This document shows positions 36,712-46,088 of a DNA stretch of 64,000 nucleotides, piece by piece (the first letter of the stretch is position 1; the number at the start of each line of letters is the position of its first letter). The stretch is from Chitinophagaceae bacterium. GTDB lineage: Bacteria; Bacteroidota; Bacteroidia; Chitinophagales; Chitinophagaceae. Made by a program: the position numbers and the translations under genes. The DNA lies in the NCBI GenBank assembly GCA_016710935.1, contig JADJTY010000009.1:124001-188000 (forward strand), written 5' to 3'. Under the pieces are notes generated by a model, which was given only the letters and a program-made list of their open reading frames with translations, was not told the DNA's origin and did no database searches.

Positions 36712-36910
36712 GAAAAGAGGCAATTTAAATAGTAGTGCAAAATAAAAACTTTTATTGAGAATAAAACCAATAATGGTTCATTTAAAATTGGAGGAGGGGG
36801 TTTCCCCCCCAACCAAGGTTAAAAAAAAAAAAGGGGTTATAGAAAAGGTGACACCTCTTAATAAAAGTTTAATCAATTGCTTTACAGTATGTTATCGTAG
36901 CGCTTTTCTT
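36712..36910. other. Gap with homopolymer runs downstream of hppD
   Basis: No gene is seen. 36789-36809 has G5-TTT-C7, and 36821-36832 a run of twelve A. An AGGTG/CACCT hairpin at 36866 or so could end hppD on the minus strand. The clustered C7, A12 and G runs are unusual for the window and may mark a poorly resolved assembly stretch. Confidence 0.4.
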
Positions 36911-38044
36911 TTATAAGTTCCCCCGGGCATCCTGTTCTCTCTCCAAAGCTTCAAACAAAGCCTTAAAGTTACCCTTGCCAAAACTTTTTGCTCCTTTGCG
37001 CTGAATGATCTCAAAAAACAAAGTTGGCCTGTCTTCAAGCGGCTTGCTGAATATCTGTAACAAATATCCCTCTTCATCACGGTCAATCAGTACTCCCAAT
37101 TCCTGCAGCGGTTGCAGATCTTCATCAATGGTACCCACACGGTCTAAAACAGTTTCGTAATAACTGTCAGGAATGCTTAAAAATTCAATGCCCCGCTGCT
37201 GCAATTCGGTAACTGTTTTTACAATATCATGGGTAGCTATGGCCACGTGCTGTACTCCTTCACCGTTATAAAAATCAAGGTATTCTTCTACCTGGCTTTT
37301 CTTTTTGCCTTCGGCCGGTTCGTTGATCGGGAATTTTACATACCCGTTCCCGTTACTCATTACTTTGCTCATCAATGCCGAGTATTCGGTTGAAATATCC
37401 TTGTCATCAAAGCTCAGGATATTGGTAAAGCCCATCACCTGCTCGTAAAAAGATACCCAGGGATTCATTTGGTTCCAGCCCACATTTCCCACACAATGAT
37501 CTACATACAATAAACCCGTTTCAGCAGGGTTATAGTTCGATTTCCATGCTCTGAAGCCCGGCATAAAAACCCCATTGTAATTTTTTCTTTCTACAAACAG
37601 ATGAATCGTATCACCATAAGTATGAATACCACTCAATACTACTTCTCCATCATCATCTTTTAATACGGTTGTTTCCAGGTAAGGCTTTGCGCCACGTTTT
37701 ACGGTTTCTTCAAAAGCATTGGCAGCATCTTCTACTTTTAATGCAAGCACTTTTACACCATCGCCATGTTTGTAAATATGATCGGCAACGGGATTATTAA
37801 TACGCAAGGGAGTAGTTAAAACAAAAGTGAGTTTATTTTGCCTGATCACATAACTCACTTTGTCTTTCATACCTGTCTCCGGCCCTGCATAGGCCAGCGA
37901 CTGAAAACCAAAGGCCGTTTTATAAAAGTGCGCTGCCTGTTTTGCATTGCCGACATAAAATTCAACATAATCGGTACCCTGTAAGGGTAAAAAATCGGTT
38001 GCATTGTTACTGGTAACTGCAGGTTGTATGGTTGTTGTTTCCAT
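36911..38044 (-). CDS. hppD: 4-hydroxyphenylpyruvate dioxygenase
   Basis: 377 aa. Non-haem iron enzyme converting 4-hydroxyphenylpyruvate to homogentisate in tyrosine breakdown. Two VOC-fold halves are present. The iron ligands are His183 (YVDHCVGN), His266 (GVQHVAIA) and Glu345 (FFEIIQR). The C-terminal FGKGNFKALFEALEREQ helix closes the active site. hmgA is not in the window. The upstream gap has a TCTGCG triple repeat (38132-38157). Confidence 0.95.
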   Translation of the reverse strand: METTTIQPAVTSNNATDFLPLQGTDYVEFYVGNAKQAAHFYKTAFGFQSLAYAGPETGMKDKVSYVIRQNKLTFVLTTPLRINNPVADHIYKHGDGVKVLALKVEDAANAFEETVKRGAKPYLETTVLKDDDGEVVLSGIHTYGDTIHLFVERKNYNGVFMPGFRAWKSNYNPAETGLLYVDHCVGNVGWNQMNPWVSFYEQVMGFTNILSFDDKDISTEYSALMSKVMSNGNGYVKFPINEPAEGKKKSQVEEYLDFYNGEGVQHVAIATHDIVKTVTELQQRGIEFLSIPDSYYETVLDRVGTIDEDLQPLQELGVLIDRDEEGYLLQIFSKPLEDRPTLFFEIIQRKGAKSFGKGNFKALFEALEREQDARGNL

Positions 38045-38131
38045 TGTATTATTTTAAAAGTGAAGGAAAATGGGCCCGTCCTAAGGATCCTGCGGGCAGA
38101 TTTCGCTCATTGCGCAGACTAAATCATCTCC

Positions 38132-38157
38132 TCTGCGACATCTGCGATATCTGCGGG
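38132..38157. repeat. Tandem TCTGCG repeat upstream of hppD
   Basis: Three TCTGCG units spaced by 4 nt (TCTGCGACATCTGCGATATCTGCGGG) lie in the 200-nt divergent gap between hppD and purK. A CCTGCGGGCAG motif at 38090 or so is related to the CCCTGCGGGCA repeat at 46801. Confidence 0.5.
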
Positions 38158-38312
38158 AGATAATTCAAATTAATTTACCGAATCCATGGCAAGCGTCAAC
38201 ATCAACAGGGAGTAGTTGTTGCGCTTATCGGAGAATAATTTATGTGGATAATCAGGAATCATGTCTTAAAACAAAGATAATGAAACTTTGCGCTGGTTCA
38301 AGCTTCACATTC

Positions 38313-38320
38313 TATATTTG
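38313..38320 (+). promoter_or_regulatory. -7 box (TATATTTG) of purK
   Basis: Fits TAnnTTTG, with TTTG at 38287-38290 22 nt upstream. The box ends 4 nt before the ATG at 38325, implying a leaderless or nearly leaderless mRNA. Confidence 0.5.
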
Positions 38321-38324
38321 CCAA

Positions 38325-39452
38325 ATGGAACGTATCGGTATTTTAGGAGGTGGGCAACTCGGCAGGATGTTATTACAGGCCGCTGCCAACTACCCCGTTG
38401 AAACATTTGTTATGGAAAATGATGCCAGCTGCCCGGCAGCGCATCTCTGTCATCATTTTACAAAGGGCGATATCAGCAATTTTGATGATGTTTACAATTT
38501 TGGAAAAGGCCTGGATGCGTTAACTATTGAGATTGAAGCGGTGAATGAAGATGCGCTTCTAAAGCTGGAAAATGAAGGTGTACGCATCTATCCCAAACCG
38601 GCGGCGTTGAAAACAATTAAAAATAAGATCTTACAAAAGCAGTTTTACAAAGACAACGAGATCCCAACCAGTGAATTTATCATCACACAAAATAAAGCAG
38701 ACTTAAACCACCACACGGGGTTTTTACCGGCAGCACATAAACTGGCGATGGGCGGGTATGATGGCCGTGGTGTTGAATTACTGAGAAGCAAAGATGATCT
38801 TATAAGGGCATTTGATGCCCCGGCAGTTTTAGAAAAAATGGTTACCATAAAAAAAGAAATTGCTGTAATTATTGCAGTGGCCGATAATGGCGAAAATGCC
38901 CTGTACCCTTCTGTGGATATGGTGTTTGATAACCGGCTTAATTTACTGGAATACCAGATAAGCCCGGCCGATATCCCCGAAAAAATATTGTGGAAGGTAG
39001 AAGCCGTGGCTTTAAAAGTGGTTAAAGATCTAAAAAGCCCGGGCATTTTTGCAGTAGAGTTATTTGTAGATATGGATGACAATGTTTTTGTAAACGAAAC
39101 CGCCCCCAGGGTTCATAATAGCGGTCATCATACCATCGAAGCAAACTTCAGTTCTCAGTTTGATATGTTATGGCGGGTAATGCTGGGCTACCCCCTGGGA
39201 AGTACAGAACATATTTTACCCGCAGCCATTGTAAATCTCCTGGGTGCTGAGGGCCATTCAGGAGAAGCCGTGTACGAGGGCCTGAATGAAATTCTGCAGA
39301 TCGAGAACGTTTTTGTACATATTTATGGTAAAAAACAAACCAAGCCGGGCCGTAAAATGGGCCATATTACCATATTGAGTAAAGAAAAGCAGGAACTGAT
39401 ACACCAGGCCAACCGGGTAAAACAAACTGTAAAAGTTTTAGCCAGAATATAA
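38325..39452 (+). CDS. purK: 5-(carboxyamino)imidazole ribonucleotide synthase
   Basis: 375 aa from the ATG at 38325; the in-frame extension to 38244 is not family-like. ATP-grasp enzyme that carboxylates AIR to N5-CAIR in purine synthesis. The GILGGGQLGRML loop begins the protein. LEKMVTIKKEIAVI, EYQISPADIP and VNETAPRVHNSGHHTIEA are family marks. Its partner purE is 6 kb downstream (45377), interrupted by the efflux operon, on the same strand. Confidence 0.95.
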   Translation: MERIGILGGGQLGRMLLQAAANYPVETFVMENDASCPAAHLCHHFTKGDISNFDDVYNFGKGLDALTIEIEAVNEDALLKLENEGVRIYPKPAALKTIKNKILQKQFYKDNEIPTSEFIITQNKADLNHHTGFLPAAHKLAMGGYDGRGVELLRSKDDLIRAFDAPAVLEKMVTIKKEIAVIIAVADNGENALYPSVDMVFDNRLNLLEYQISPADIPEKILWKVEAVALKVVKDLKSPGIFAVELFVDMDDNVFVNETAPRVHNSGHHTIEANFSSQFDMLWRVMLGYPLGSTEHILPAAIVNLLGAEGHSGEAVYEGLNEILQIENVFVHIYGKKQTKPGRKMGHITILSKEKQELIHQANRVKQTVKVLARI

Positions 39453-39581
39453 AATGTGTTTTATCCTGTATAATTTCCGCTGATACCTTTTTTTTACCGT
39501 TTCGGCTATTATTCAGGAACTTAGGCGACCGTTTTGTGTTAAAACAGCGTCTAACTAAAACAACATCACGTGTTATATAAA

Positions 39582-40634
39582 ATGAAATTAGCTTTTACTT
39601 TACTGATTGTAATACCCCTGTCTTTTGCCGCATGCAAATCATCCGATAAAGATGTAAAGAAGCCCGGCGCCGGTGGTGATAAAAAACCCCCGTCAAGAGT
39701 AGAGGCTTTTTTGGTAACCCCCCAAACATTGTCCCAGGATATTGAAATGCCTGGCAGTTTGATGCCTGCCGAAGAAACTGAACTGCATCCCGAAGTATCG
39801 GGAAGGGTTACCGGTATTTATTTTAACGAAGGCAGCAACGTGGGACAGGGTGCCATGCTGGTAAAATTATACGATGGTGACCTGCAGGCCCAACTCAGTA
39901 AATTAAGAATACAGTTAAAAGTTGCAAAGGAAACACTCGAAAGATACGAGTCGCTTTTAAAGATCGGTGGTGTAAGTGTGCAGGAGATCGAAATATATAA
40001 ACTCTCGGTCAATAATATTCAGGCCGATATGAATATTGTACAAACAAGCATTGCCCGAACATCCTTAAGAGCCCCTTTCAGCGGAAGATTGGGTTTACGC
40101 AATATCAGCATCGGCGCTTATATAACACCTGCCACTACGATCAGTACTTTAAGAAAAATAAGCCAGCTAAAACTGGAGTTTACCGTGCCGGAAAAATATG
40201 GTACCGGCATGAAACCGGGCGGCAAAATTCAGTTCAGCATGGATAATAATGAAAAAATCTATGCCGCCAGGATCATTGCAACTGAAAATAATATTGCCGC
40301 AGAGACCCGGAGTTTAAGAGTACGGGCAGTTGTAGATAAAGCCAATGCAGATCTTATTGCCGGCGCATTTGTAAAAGTAAAGATCGACCTGGGTAAAAAT
40401 GATGCTGCATTGATGATCCCTTCACAGGCTGTTATTCCAAAAGCCAGAAACAAGCAGGTAATTGTTTACAGCGGTGGTATTGCAAATATGGCAACTGTTA
40501 CAACCGGTATCAGGGATTCTTCCATGGTAGAGATCACCTCGGGCCTTAAAGCGGGCGATACCATTATAATAACCGGGCTGTTAAACACCAAGCAGGGTTC
40601 AAAAGTAATAATCAGTAAAGTAAATAAACCATAA
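39582..40634 (+). CDS. RND efflux membrane-fusion lipoprotein
   Basis: 350 aa from the ATG at 39582; a GTG at 39570 is also in frame. A signal with lipobox FAACK marks a periplasmic lipoprotein. HlyD/AcrA-like layout: a lipoyl/barrel-sandwich half (MPAEETELHPEVSGRVTGIYFNEGSNVGQG), a helical hairpin, the second lipoyl half (SIARTSLRAPFSGRLG), then beta-barrel and membrane-proximal domains (AVIPKARNKQVIVY). First gene of an MFP-permease-TolC operon, 11 nt before the permease. Confidence 0.92.
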   Translation: MKLAFTLLIVIPLSFAACKSSDKDVKKPGAGGDKKPPSRVEAFLVTPQTLSQDIEMPGSLMPAEETELHPEVSGRVTGIYFNEGSNVGQGAMLVKLYDGDLQAQLSKLRIQLKVAKETLERYESLLKIGGVSVQEIEIYKLSVNNIQADMNIVQTSIARTSLRAPFSGRLGLRNISIGAYITPATTISTLRKISQLKLEFTVPEKYGTGMKPGGKIQFSMDNNEKIYAARIIATENNIAAETRSLRVRAVVDKANADLIAGAFVKVKIDLGKNDAALMIPSQAVIPKARNKQVIVYSGGIANMATVTTGIRDSSMVEITSGLKAGDTIIITGLLNTKQGSKVIISKVNKP

Positions 40635-40645
40635 AAGGCTACTAA

Positions 40646-43600
40646 GTGAATATATCTGAGGTTAGTTTAAGGCGGCCTGTAATGGCCATGGTACTCAGTA
40701 TCATCATCATTTTGTTTGGTGTTATTGGTTTTAAATTTCTGGGGGTAAGAGATTATCCTGCCATTGATCCACCCAATATCAGCGTACGTACATCCTATCC
40801 CGGTGCTAATTCAGATATCATTGAATCGCAGATAACAGAACCCCTGGAAAAAGCTGTGAATGGTATTGCCGGTGTAAAAAATATCACTTCATCCAGCAGC
40901 CAGGGCAGCAGCAATATTAATGTGGAGTTTGAACTGGGTGCCGACCTGGAAGGTGCGGCCAATGATGTACGTGATAAAGTATCACAGGCCACCCGTTCGT
41001 TGCCTGATGACATTCCTTCACCACCGGTTGTATCAAAGGCCGATGCAAGCAGCGACCCTATTATTTCCATGACGGTACAAAGCAATACCCGCAATCAACT
41101 GGAGGTAACCGAATATGCCAACAATAACCTGCTGGAGCGTTTGCAAACCATACCCGGTGTTAGCGGTATCAATATCTGGGGCGAAAAAAGATATGCCATG
41201 CGTATCTGGTTCAATACTTCCAAAATGAGCGCATACGCCATTACGTTTGCAGATATTCAATCGGCGCTCACCAGTCAAAACGTGGAGTTGCCCTCCGGGA
41301 AAGTTTCAGGCAATGCAACTGAACTTTCTGTAAGAACATTTGGTAAAATAAATACAGAAGAAGAATTTAATAATGTTATTGTAAAAAATATAAACGGCGC
41401 TGATATAAAACTGCAGGATGTTGCAGATGTGGTGCTGGGACCCGAAAATGAAGAATCGGTTTTAAAGGAAAGTGGTGTGCCTATGATTGCGCTGGCCATT
41501 GTTCCGCAGCCGGGCTCAAATTATGTTGCCATTTCCAATGAGTTTTACAAACGGCTTGAACAAATTAAAATAGACGTGCCCGATGATATTGAGCTGCAGG
41601 TTGCACTGGATCAGACAAAATACATAAAAAAATCAATTTCAGAAGTTAAGGAAACCCTTATCATTGCACTGGTGCTGGTTATCCTCATCATCTATCTTTT
41701 CTTCCGCGACTGGCTTATTGCATTCCGGCCGCTTATAGATATCCCTGTTTCGTTGATCGGCGCTTTCTTCATTATGTATCTTTTTGGATTTACCATCAAT
41801 GTATTAACCCTGCTGGCCATTGTACTGGCAACCGGACTGGTGGTAGATGATGGAATTGTGGTTACCGAAAATATTTACAAAAAAATGGAAGCCGGCATGG
41901 AAAAATGGAAGGCTGCCAGGGAAGGTTCCAAAGAAATTTATTTTGCGGTTATTTCAACCTCCATCACACTGGCCGTGGTGTTTTTACCCATTATATTTTT
42001 AGAAGGTTTTGTAGGCAGGCTTTTCCGTGAGTTTGGATTGGTGGTAGCAGGCGCTGTACTTATTTCAGCATTGGTTTCGCTCACACTCACGCCGGTTTTG
42101 AATGTGCTGATGACGAAAAAGAAACCAAAGCATTCCAGGTTTTATGAAAGAACCGAACCGTTTTTCCGTGGTATGGAAAATGGTTACCGCAGGTTATTAA
42201 AAGGATTTATGAGGATTCGTATTGCAGCCTTTGTCATTATCGGGATCTGTTTTGCAATCATTTATTTAATTGGCAGCAATATTCAATCTGAACTGGCACC
42301 TATGGAAGACAGAAGCCAGTTCCGTTTACAGGTGAGTGCGCCGGAAGGAACTGCGTATGATTATATGGACCGCTATATGGATAAGCTGGCTAAATTAGTA
42401 GCTGATTCTGTTCCCGAAAAAGAGGTAATGGTCTCGATGACGGCCCCTGGTTTTTCGGGTGGTTCTGTTAACTCCGGTTTTATCAGGGTAACCATGGTTC
42501 CGCCTTCCGAAAGAAAAAGATCGCAGCAGCAAATTGTGGATATGATGAACAGGAACCTGCCTAAATATAACGAGGGCCGGGCTTCCAGCATACAGGAGCA
42601 AACCATTGCTGTTAACCGCCGTGGCGGACAGCCGGTACAGTTTGTTTTGCAGAATGTAAATTTTGAAAAATTAAAAGAAGTGCTTCCTAAGTTTTTGGAA
42701 GAAGCTAATAAGAGTGATGTATTTCAGGGACCGGATGTAGACCTTAAATTTAATAAACCCGAATTAAGGATCATTATCGACCGCTTAAAAGCAAGTACAT
42801 TAGGTATTACTGTGCAGGATATTAACGAGGCTTTGCAACTGGCATTAAGCAACCGTCAGCTTGGTTATTTTATGAAAGACGGAAAGCAGTATGTGGTAAT
42901 GGGACAGGTATCCCGTGATGACAGGGATGATCCATCTGATCTGAAATCAATCTATGTTCGTAATAACATGGGTAATCAGATCCCCTTAGATAACCTCGTT
43001 TCTTTTGAAGAAGACAACAGCCCTCCTACCATTTACCATTTTAACAGGTATAAATCGGCTACCATTTCTGCCGGGCTAGCTCTGGGTAAAACTGTGGGTG
43101 ATGGTATTAAGGAAATGGAAACAATTGCTAAAAAATTACTGGATGATAGTTTCAGCACGGCACTCAGCGGTTCATCCCGGGATTATGCTGAAAGCGGCAG
43201 CAATACCAGTTTTGCATTTATCCTTGCCCTCATTTTGATCTTCCTTATATTGGCAGCACAGTTCGAAAGTTTTATTGATCCGCTCATCATCATGTTTACG
43301 GTACCACTGGCCATTGCCGGTGCATTGATATCATTACAGCTATTCGGACAAACCCTCAATATCTTTTCTCAGATTGGGATGATCATGCTCATAGGCCTGG
43401 TAACCAAGAACGGAATTTTAATTGTGGAGTTTGCCAATAAAATACAATTAACCGGTGTAAAGAAAATACCGGCTGTAATGGAAGCTGCGGTAGCACGTTT
43501 TCGTCCTATTTTAATGACCAGCCTTGCCATGGCGCTGGGCGCACTGCCATTGGCATTGTCTTTGGGTGATGCTTCTACAAGCCGCATTCCACTGGGTATT

Positions 43601-43816
43601 GTGGTGGTCGGCGGTATCATGTTTTCATTGATACTCACTTTATTTGTTATACCGGCTATGTACTCTTTCTTATCAACCAAGAAAAAGAAAAATGCACTGG
43701 AAGCAATGGATGAAGCGGCGGGGAAAGCAGCAGCAGTGGGTACAGTTGAACAGGTTGATACGGTAGCGGGAGTTAATACCGTTAATAAAGTTGATAAAGA
43801 AAAAGAAGCTGAATAA
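40646..43816 (+). CDS. RND multidrug efflux permease (HAE1 type)
   Basis: 1056 aa inner-membrane proton/drug antiporter of the AcrB/MexB family. The start is GTG at 40646 after an AAAGG ribosome site. It gives the canonical MNISEVSLRRPVMAMVLSII first helix. The proton-relay Asp pair is in GLVVDDGIVVTENI (helix 4) and the Lys in GLVTKNGILIVEFAN (helix 10). Two large periplasmic loops and duplicate halves are present. The tail after FVIPAMYSFLS is a hydrophilic extension rich in Val/Asp. It would work with the neighbouring adaptor and TolC. Drugs exported are unknown, and no local regulator is seen. Confidence 0.96.
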   Translation: MNISEVSLRRPVMAMVLSIIIILFGVIGFKFLGVRDYPAIDPPNISVRTSYPGANSDIIESQITEPLEKAVNGIAGVKNITSSSSQGSSNINVEFELGADLEGAANDVRDKVSQATRSLPDDIPSPPVVSKADASSDPIISMTVQSNTRNQLEVTEYANNNLLERLQTIPGVSGINIWGEKRYAMRIWFNTSKMSAYAITFADIQSALTSQNVELPSGKVSGNATELSVRTFGKINTEEEFNNVIVKNINGADIKLQDVADVVLGPENEESVLKESGVPMIALAIVPQPGSNYVAISNEFYKRLEQIKIDVPDDIELQVALDQTKYIKKSISEVKETLIIALVLVILIIYLFFRDWLIAFRPLIDIPVSLIGAFFIMYLFGFTINVLTLLAIVLATGLVVDDGIVVTENIYKKMEAGMEKWKAAREGSKEIYFAVISTSITLAVVFLPIIFLEGFVGRLFREFGLVVAGAVLISALVSLTLTPVLNVLMTKKKPKHSRFYERTEPFFRGMENGYRRLLKGFMRIRIAAFVIIGICFAIIYLIGSNIQSELAPMEDRSQFRLQVSAPEGTAYDYMDRYMDKLAKLVADSVPEKEVMVSMTAPGFSGGSVNSGFIRVTMVPPSERKRSQQQIVDMMNRNLPKYNEGRASSIQEQTIAVNRRGGQPVQFVLQNVNFEKLKEVLPKFLEEANKSDVFQGPDVDLKFNKPELRIIIDRLKASTLGITVQDINEALQLALSNRQLGYFMKDGKQYVVMGQVSRDDRDDPSDLKSIYVRNNMGNQIPLDNLVSFEEDNSPPTIYHFNRYKSATISAGLALGKTVGDGIKEMETIAKKLLDDSFSTALSGSSRDYAESGSNTSFAFILALILIFLILAAQFESFIDPLIIMFTVPLAIAGALISLQLFGQTLNIFSQIGMIMLIGLVTKNGILIVEFANKIQLTGVKKIPAVMEAAVARFRPILMTSLAMALGALPLALSLGDASTSRIPLGIVVVGGIMFSLILTLFVIPAMYSFLSTKKKKNALEAMDEAAGKAAAVGTVEQVDTVAGVNTVNKVDKEKEAE

Positions 43817-43836
43817 TTTCTGTAATAAATGGGTTG

Positions 43837-43918
43837 TCAGCCTGAGCTTGTCGAAGGCGGGTTTACAAAAAAAAGAAGTTCTTTTCAAATAGCCCCGTCT
43901 TCGACAAACTCAGACTGA
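43837..43918. repeat. Foldback repeat between permease and TolC genes
   Basis: TCAGCCTGAGCTTGTCGAAG with CGGG at 43837-43861 faces CCCCGTCTTCGACAAACTCAG plus ACTGA at 43893-43918. The pair could form a long stem within the operon transcript. The CTTCGACAAGCTCAGG motif also occurs as AGACAAGCTCAGGCTGACAG near 55701-55720. Confidence 0.65.
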
Positions 43919-43956
43919 TATTACAAAAACCAAAGCTTCAATGCTAAAATAATAAA

Positions 43957-45285
43957 TTGATGAATCGTTGTTTTAAAATATTGAATTCCTTTTTGCTGAT
44001 TATCATTTTCAGTCAACCGCTGTTTGCCCAAAACAAATTAACCGTTGAACAGGCCATTATAGCCACCATTGAAAACAATTATGATATTCAGTTGCTGCGG
44101 AACGATTCCAGCTCCTATGCCCTTGATAAAAAGTATGCCCGTGCAGCATTTTTACCCCGTTTAAATGCAACAACAGGTTTGGTTTTTAATAACAATAATC
44201 AAAAACAAAAGCTTGCAGATGGCAGCAAAAGGGAAAGTAATGCCATCCGCTCCAATAACCTGAACGGCGCTCTACAATTAAACTGGACCGTATTTGACGG
44301 TTTTAAAATGTTTGCTACCAGGGATAAACTCACCGAGTTTGTAAAACTGGGCGAAATGGCTATAAAGAACCAGGTAGTAAATTCTGTTGCAAACACTATC
44401 AATACGTATTACAATATAGTAAGGCAAAAACAACAGCTGAAAGCTATTGAAGAGCAGATGAGCATTAATGAAGAACGTGTAAAACTTGCCGAAAAAAAAT
44501 TCAGTGTGGGTGTAGGTGCCAAACCGGATATACTGCAGGGCAAAGTTGATTTGAATGCACAAAAAGCAGCACGTCTTAAACAGCAAACATTAATTGATCA
44601 GCTAAAAGAACAACTCAACCAATTGATGAACGTGGCCATGAATACCCGTTACGAAGTATCGGACAGCATTGTTTTTAAAGATGAAATTATCCTGGGTGAT
44701 ATTATGGGAACTGTTGAAACAACCAACCCCCAATTGCAGCTGATCAAAAAAAATATAGACATCAGTAAACTCACCTTAAAGGAAGTAAAAGCTGATCGTT
44801 ACCCGGTTGTAAGTATTAACTCGGCTTATAACTATTCGAAAACAAATAATCAAACCGTTATTAATCCTTTTACGCCCTTGTTTAACAGAAATAACGGTTT
44901 TAATTATGGCTTGGGTATTACCATTCCGATCTTTAATGGCTTTACAGTAAGACGCCAGATACAGCAGGCCCAGCTTGATATTGATTACCTGAACATCAGC
45001 TATCAAAATCAAAAATCCCAGGTAGATCTCGGCATCACCAATGCTTTTAAAGATTACGAACTGCAAAAGAAAACACTGGCACTGGAAGAAGAAAACATTT
45101 TACTGGCAAAAGAAAATGTATACATCGCTTTGGAAAGATTAAGGCTCGGTATTTCTACTAATCTTGAACTGAGAGAAACGCAAAAAAGTTTAGAGCTCGC
45201 CTACGACCGGTTAATTGCGGCACGGTACAACACCAAACTTGCCGAAACAGAACTGTTGCGTTTAAAAGGTGATCTGGTAAAATAA
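43957..45285 (+). CDS. TolC-family outer-membrane efflux protein
   Basis: 442 aa. A signal peptide ends near LFAQN. The two homologous halves of the outer-membrane efflux family follow, each with long coiled-coil helices (LKAIEEQMSINEERVKLAEKK; QKKTLALEEENILLAKENVY) and beta segments (LQLNWTVFDGFKM; GLGITIPIFNGFTV). It forms the outer-membrane duct for the RND pump encoded just upstream. A foldback repeat separates it from the permease gene by 140 nt. Confidence 0.93.
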   Translation: MMNRCFKILNSFLLIIIFSQPLFAQNKLTVEQAIIATIENNYDIQLLRNDSSSYALDKKYARAAFLPRLNATTGLVFNNNNQKQKLADGSKRESNAIRSNNLNGALQLNWTVFDGFKMFATRDKLTEFVKLGEMAIKNQVVNSVANTINTYYNIVRQKQQLKAIEEQMSINEERVKLAEKKFSVGVGAKPDILQGKVDLNAQKAARLKQQTLIDQLKEQLNQLMNVAMNTRYEVSDSIVFKDEIILGDIMGTVETTNPQLQLIKKNIDISKLTLKEVKADRYPVVSINSAYNYSKTNNQTVINPFTPLFNRNNGFNYGLGITIPIFNGFTVRRQIQQAQLDIDYLNISYQNQKSQVDLGITNAFKDYELQKKTLALEEENILLAKENVYIALERLRLGISTNLELRETQKSLELAYDRLIAARYNTKLAETELLRLKGDLVK

Positions 45286-45376
45286 TTTCTCTGCGTTTCT
45301 CTGCTCCTCTGCCCGCTCTGCGTGAAACCCCTTTGCGGCTTTGCCCGAAACAATTATCTTGCATAAAATAAATAAA

Positions 45377-45891
45377 ATGAGCAATCCCTTAGTAGGTATA
45401 GTAATGGGCAGCGAAAGCGACCTCGACATTATGAAAGGCGCCGCCGAAATGCTTCGCCAGTTTGAAGTAGAACCCGAGTTAACCATCGTATCGGCACACC
45501 GAACACCTGAGCGCCTGCGTGAATACGCAACCAAGGCCAAAGAGCGTGGATTAAAAGTGATCATTGCCGGGCAGGCGGTGCCGCACATTTACCAGGCATG
45601 ATCGCCGCACAAACTATTTTACCCGTTATTGGTGTTCCCGTAAAATCCAGTAACAGTATCGATGGCTGGGATTCTGTACTCTCCATTTTACAAATGCCTT
45701 ATGGCGTACCCGTAGCAACCGTTGCACTAAACGGTGCAAAAAACGCCGGTATCCTTGCCGCACAAATACTGGCCCTGCACGATACCTCTATTGCCGGCAA
45801 ACTGGAAGCCTTTAAAGAATACCAGGATGATATTGTAATGGAAAGTGTGAAGAATGTAAAAAGCTTTGGGTTCAGGAATGAGTTTGATTAG
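45377..45891 (+). pseudogene. purE: N5-carboxyaminoimidazole ribonucleotide mutase, frameshifted
   Basis: Start ATG at 45377 (MSNPLVGIVMGSESDLD). The first frame is correct to VIIAG, then reads QAVPHIYQA-stop. The other frame resumes GGAAHLPGMIAAQTILPVIGVPV and ends normally. One base is missing near 45569-45571. PurE turns N5-CAIR into CAIR, the step after PurK. The conserved SAHRTPERL and SLLSI-type (DSVLSILQMP) segments are intact. As an essential purine gene it is almost surely intact in the cell, so a sequencing error is likely. Confidence 0.9.
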
Positions 45892-45894
45892 AAA

Positions 45895-45949
45895 ATCCTG
45901 AGCGGAGTCGAAGGATGTATGCTGCTAATTTCGAGCGAAGTCGAGAAAT
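45895..45949. repeat. Two palindromic dispersed repeats
   Basis: 45895-45916 (ATCCTGAGCGGAGTCGAAGG plus AT) and 45928-45949 (ATTTCGAGCGAAGTCGAGAA plus AT) are related near-palindromes 11 nt apart. The first matches, in reverse complement and with one mismatch, the insert inside argE at 8817-8837. Confidence 0.7.
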
Positions 45950-45996
45950 GGATAGTTGAAAATCTTTTGATTACCAGCTTAAGTTTTTCATGGCTT

Positions 45997-46020
45997 CATC
46001 TTTGTGTCACTCACTTTTAC
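45997..46020. repeat. Dispersed 24-bp repeat, copy 2
   Basis: Reverse complement of 5591-5614 with two mismatches. Lies between purE and the following secreted protein gene. Confidence 0.55.
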
Positions 46021-46088
46021 CGCATACCATTGAGTAACTTTAATTGTGTTTTATTGAATTATTTTGTTCAAAAATTCATTTATAAAGA

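Noticed and set aside
38132..38157. TCTGCG tandem repeats as a CRISPR array
   Set aside because: Units are 6 nt with 4-nt spacers; there are no cas genes or proper spacers in the window.
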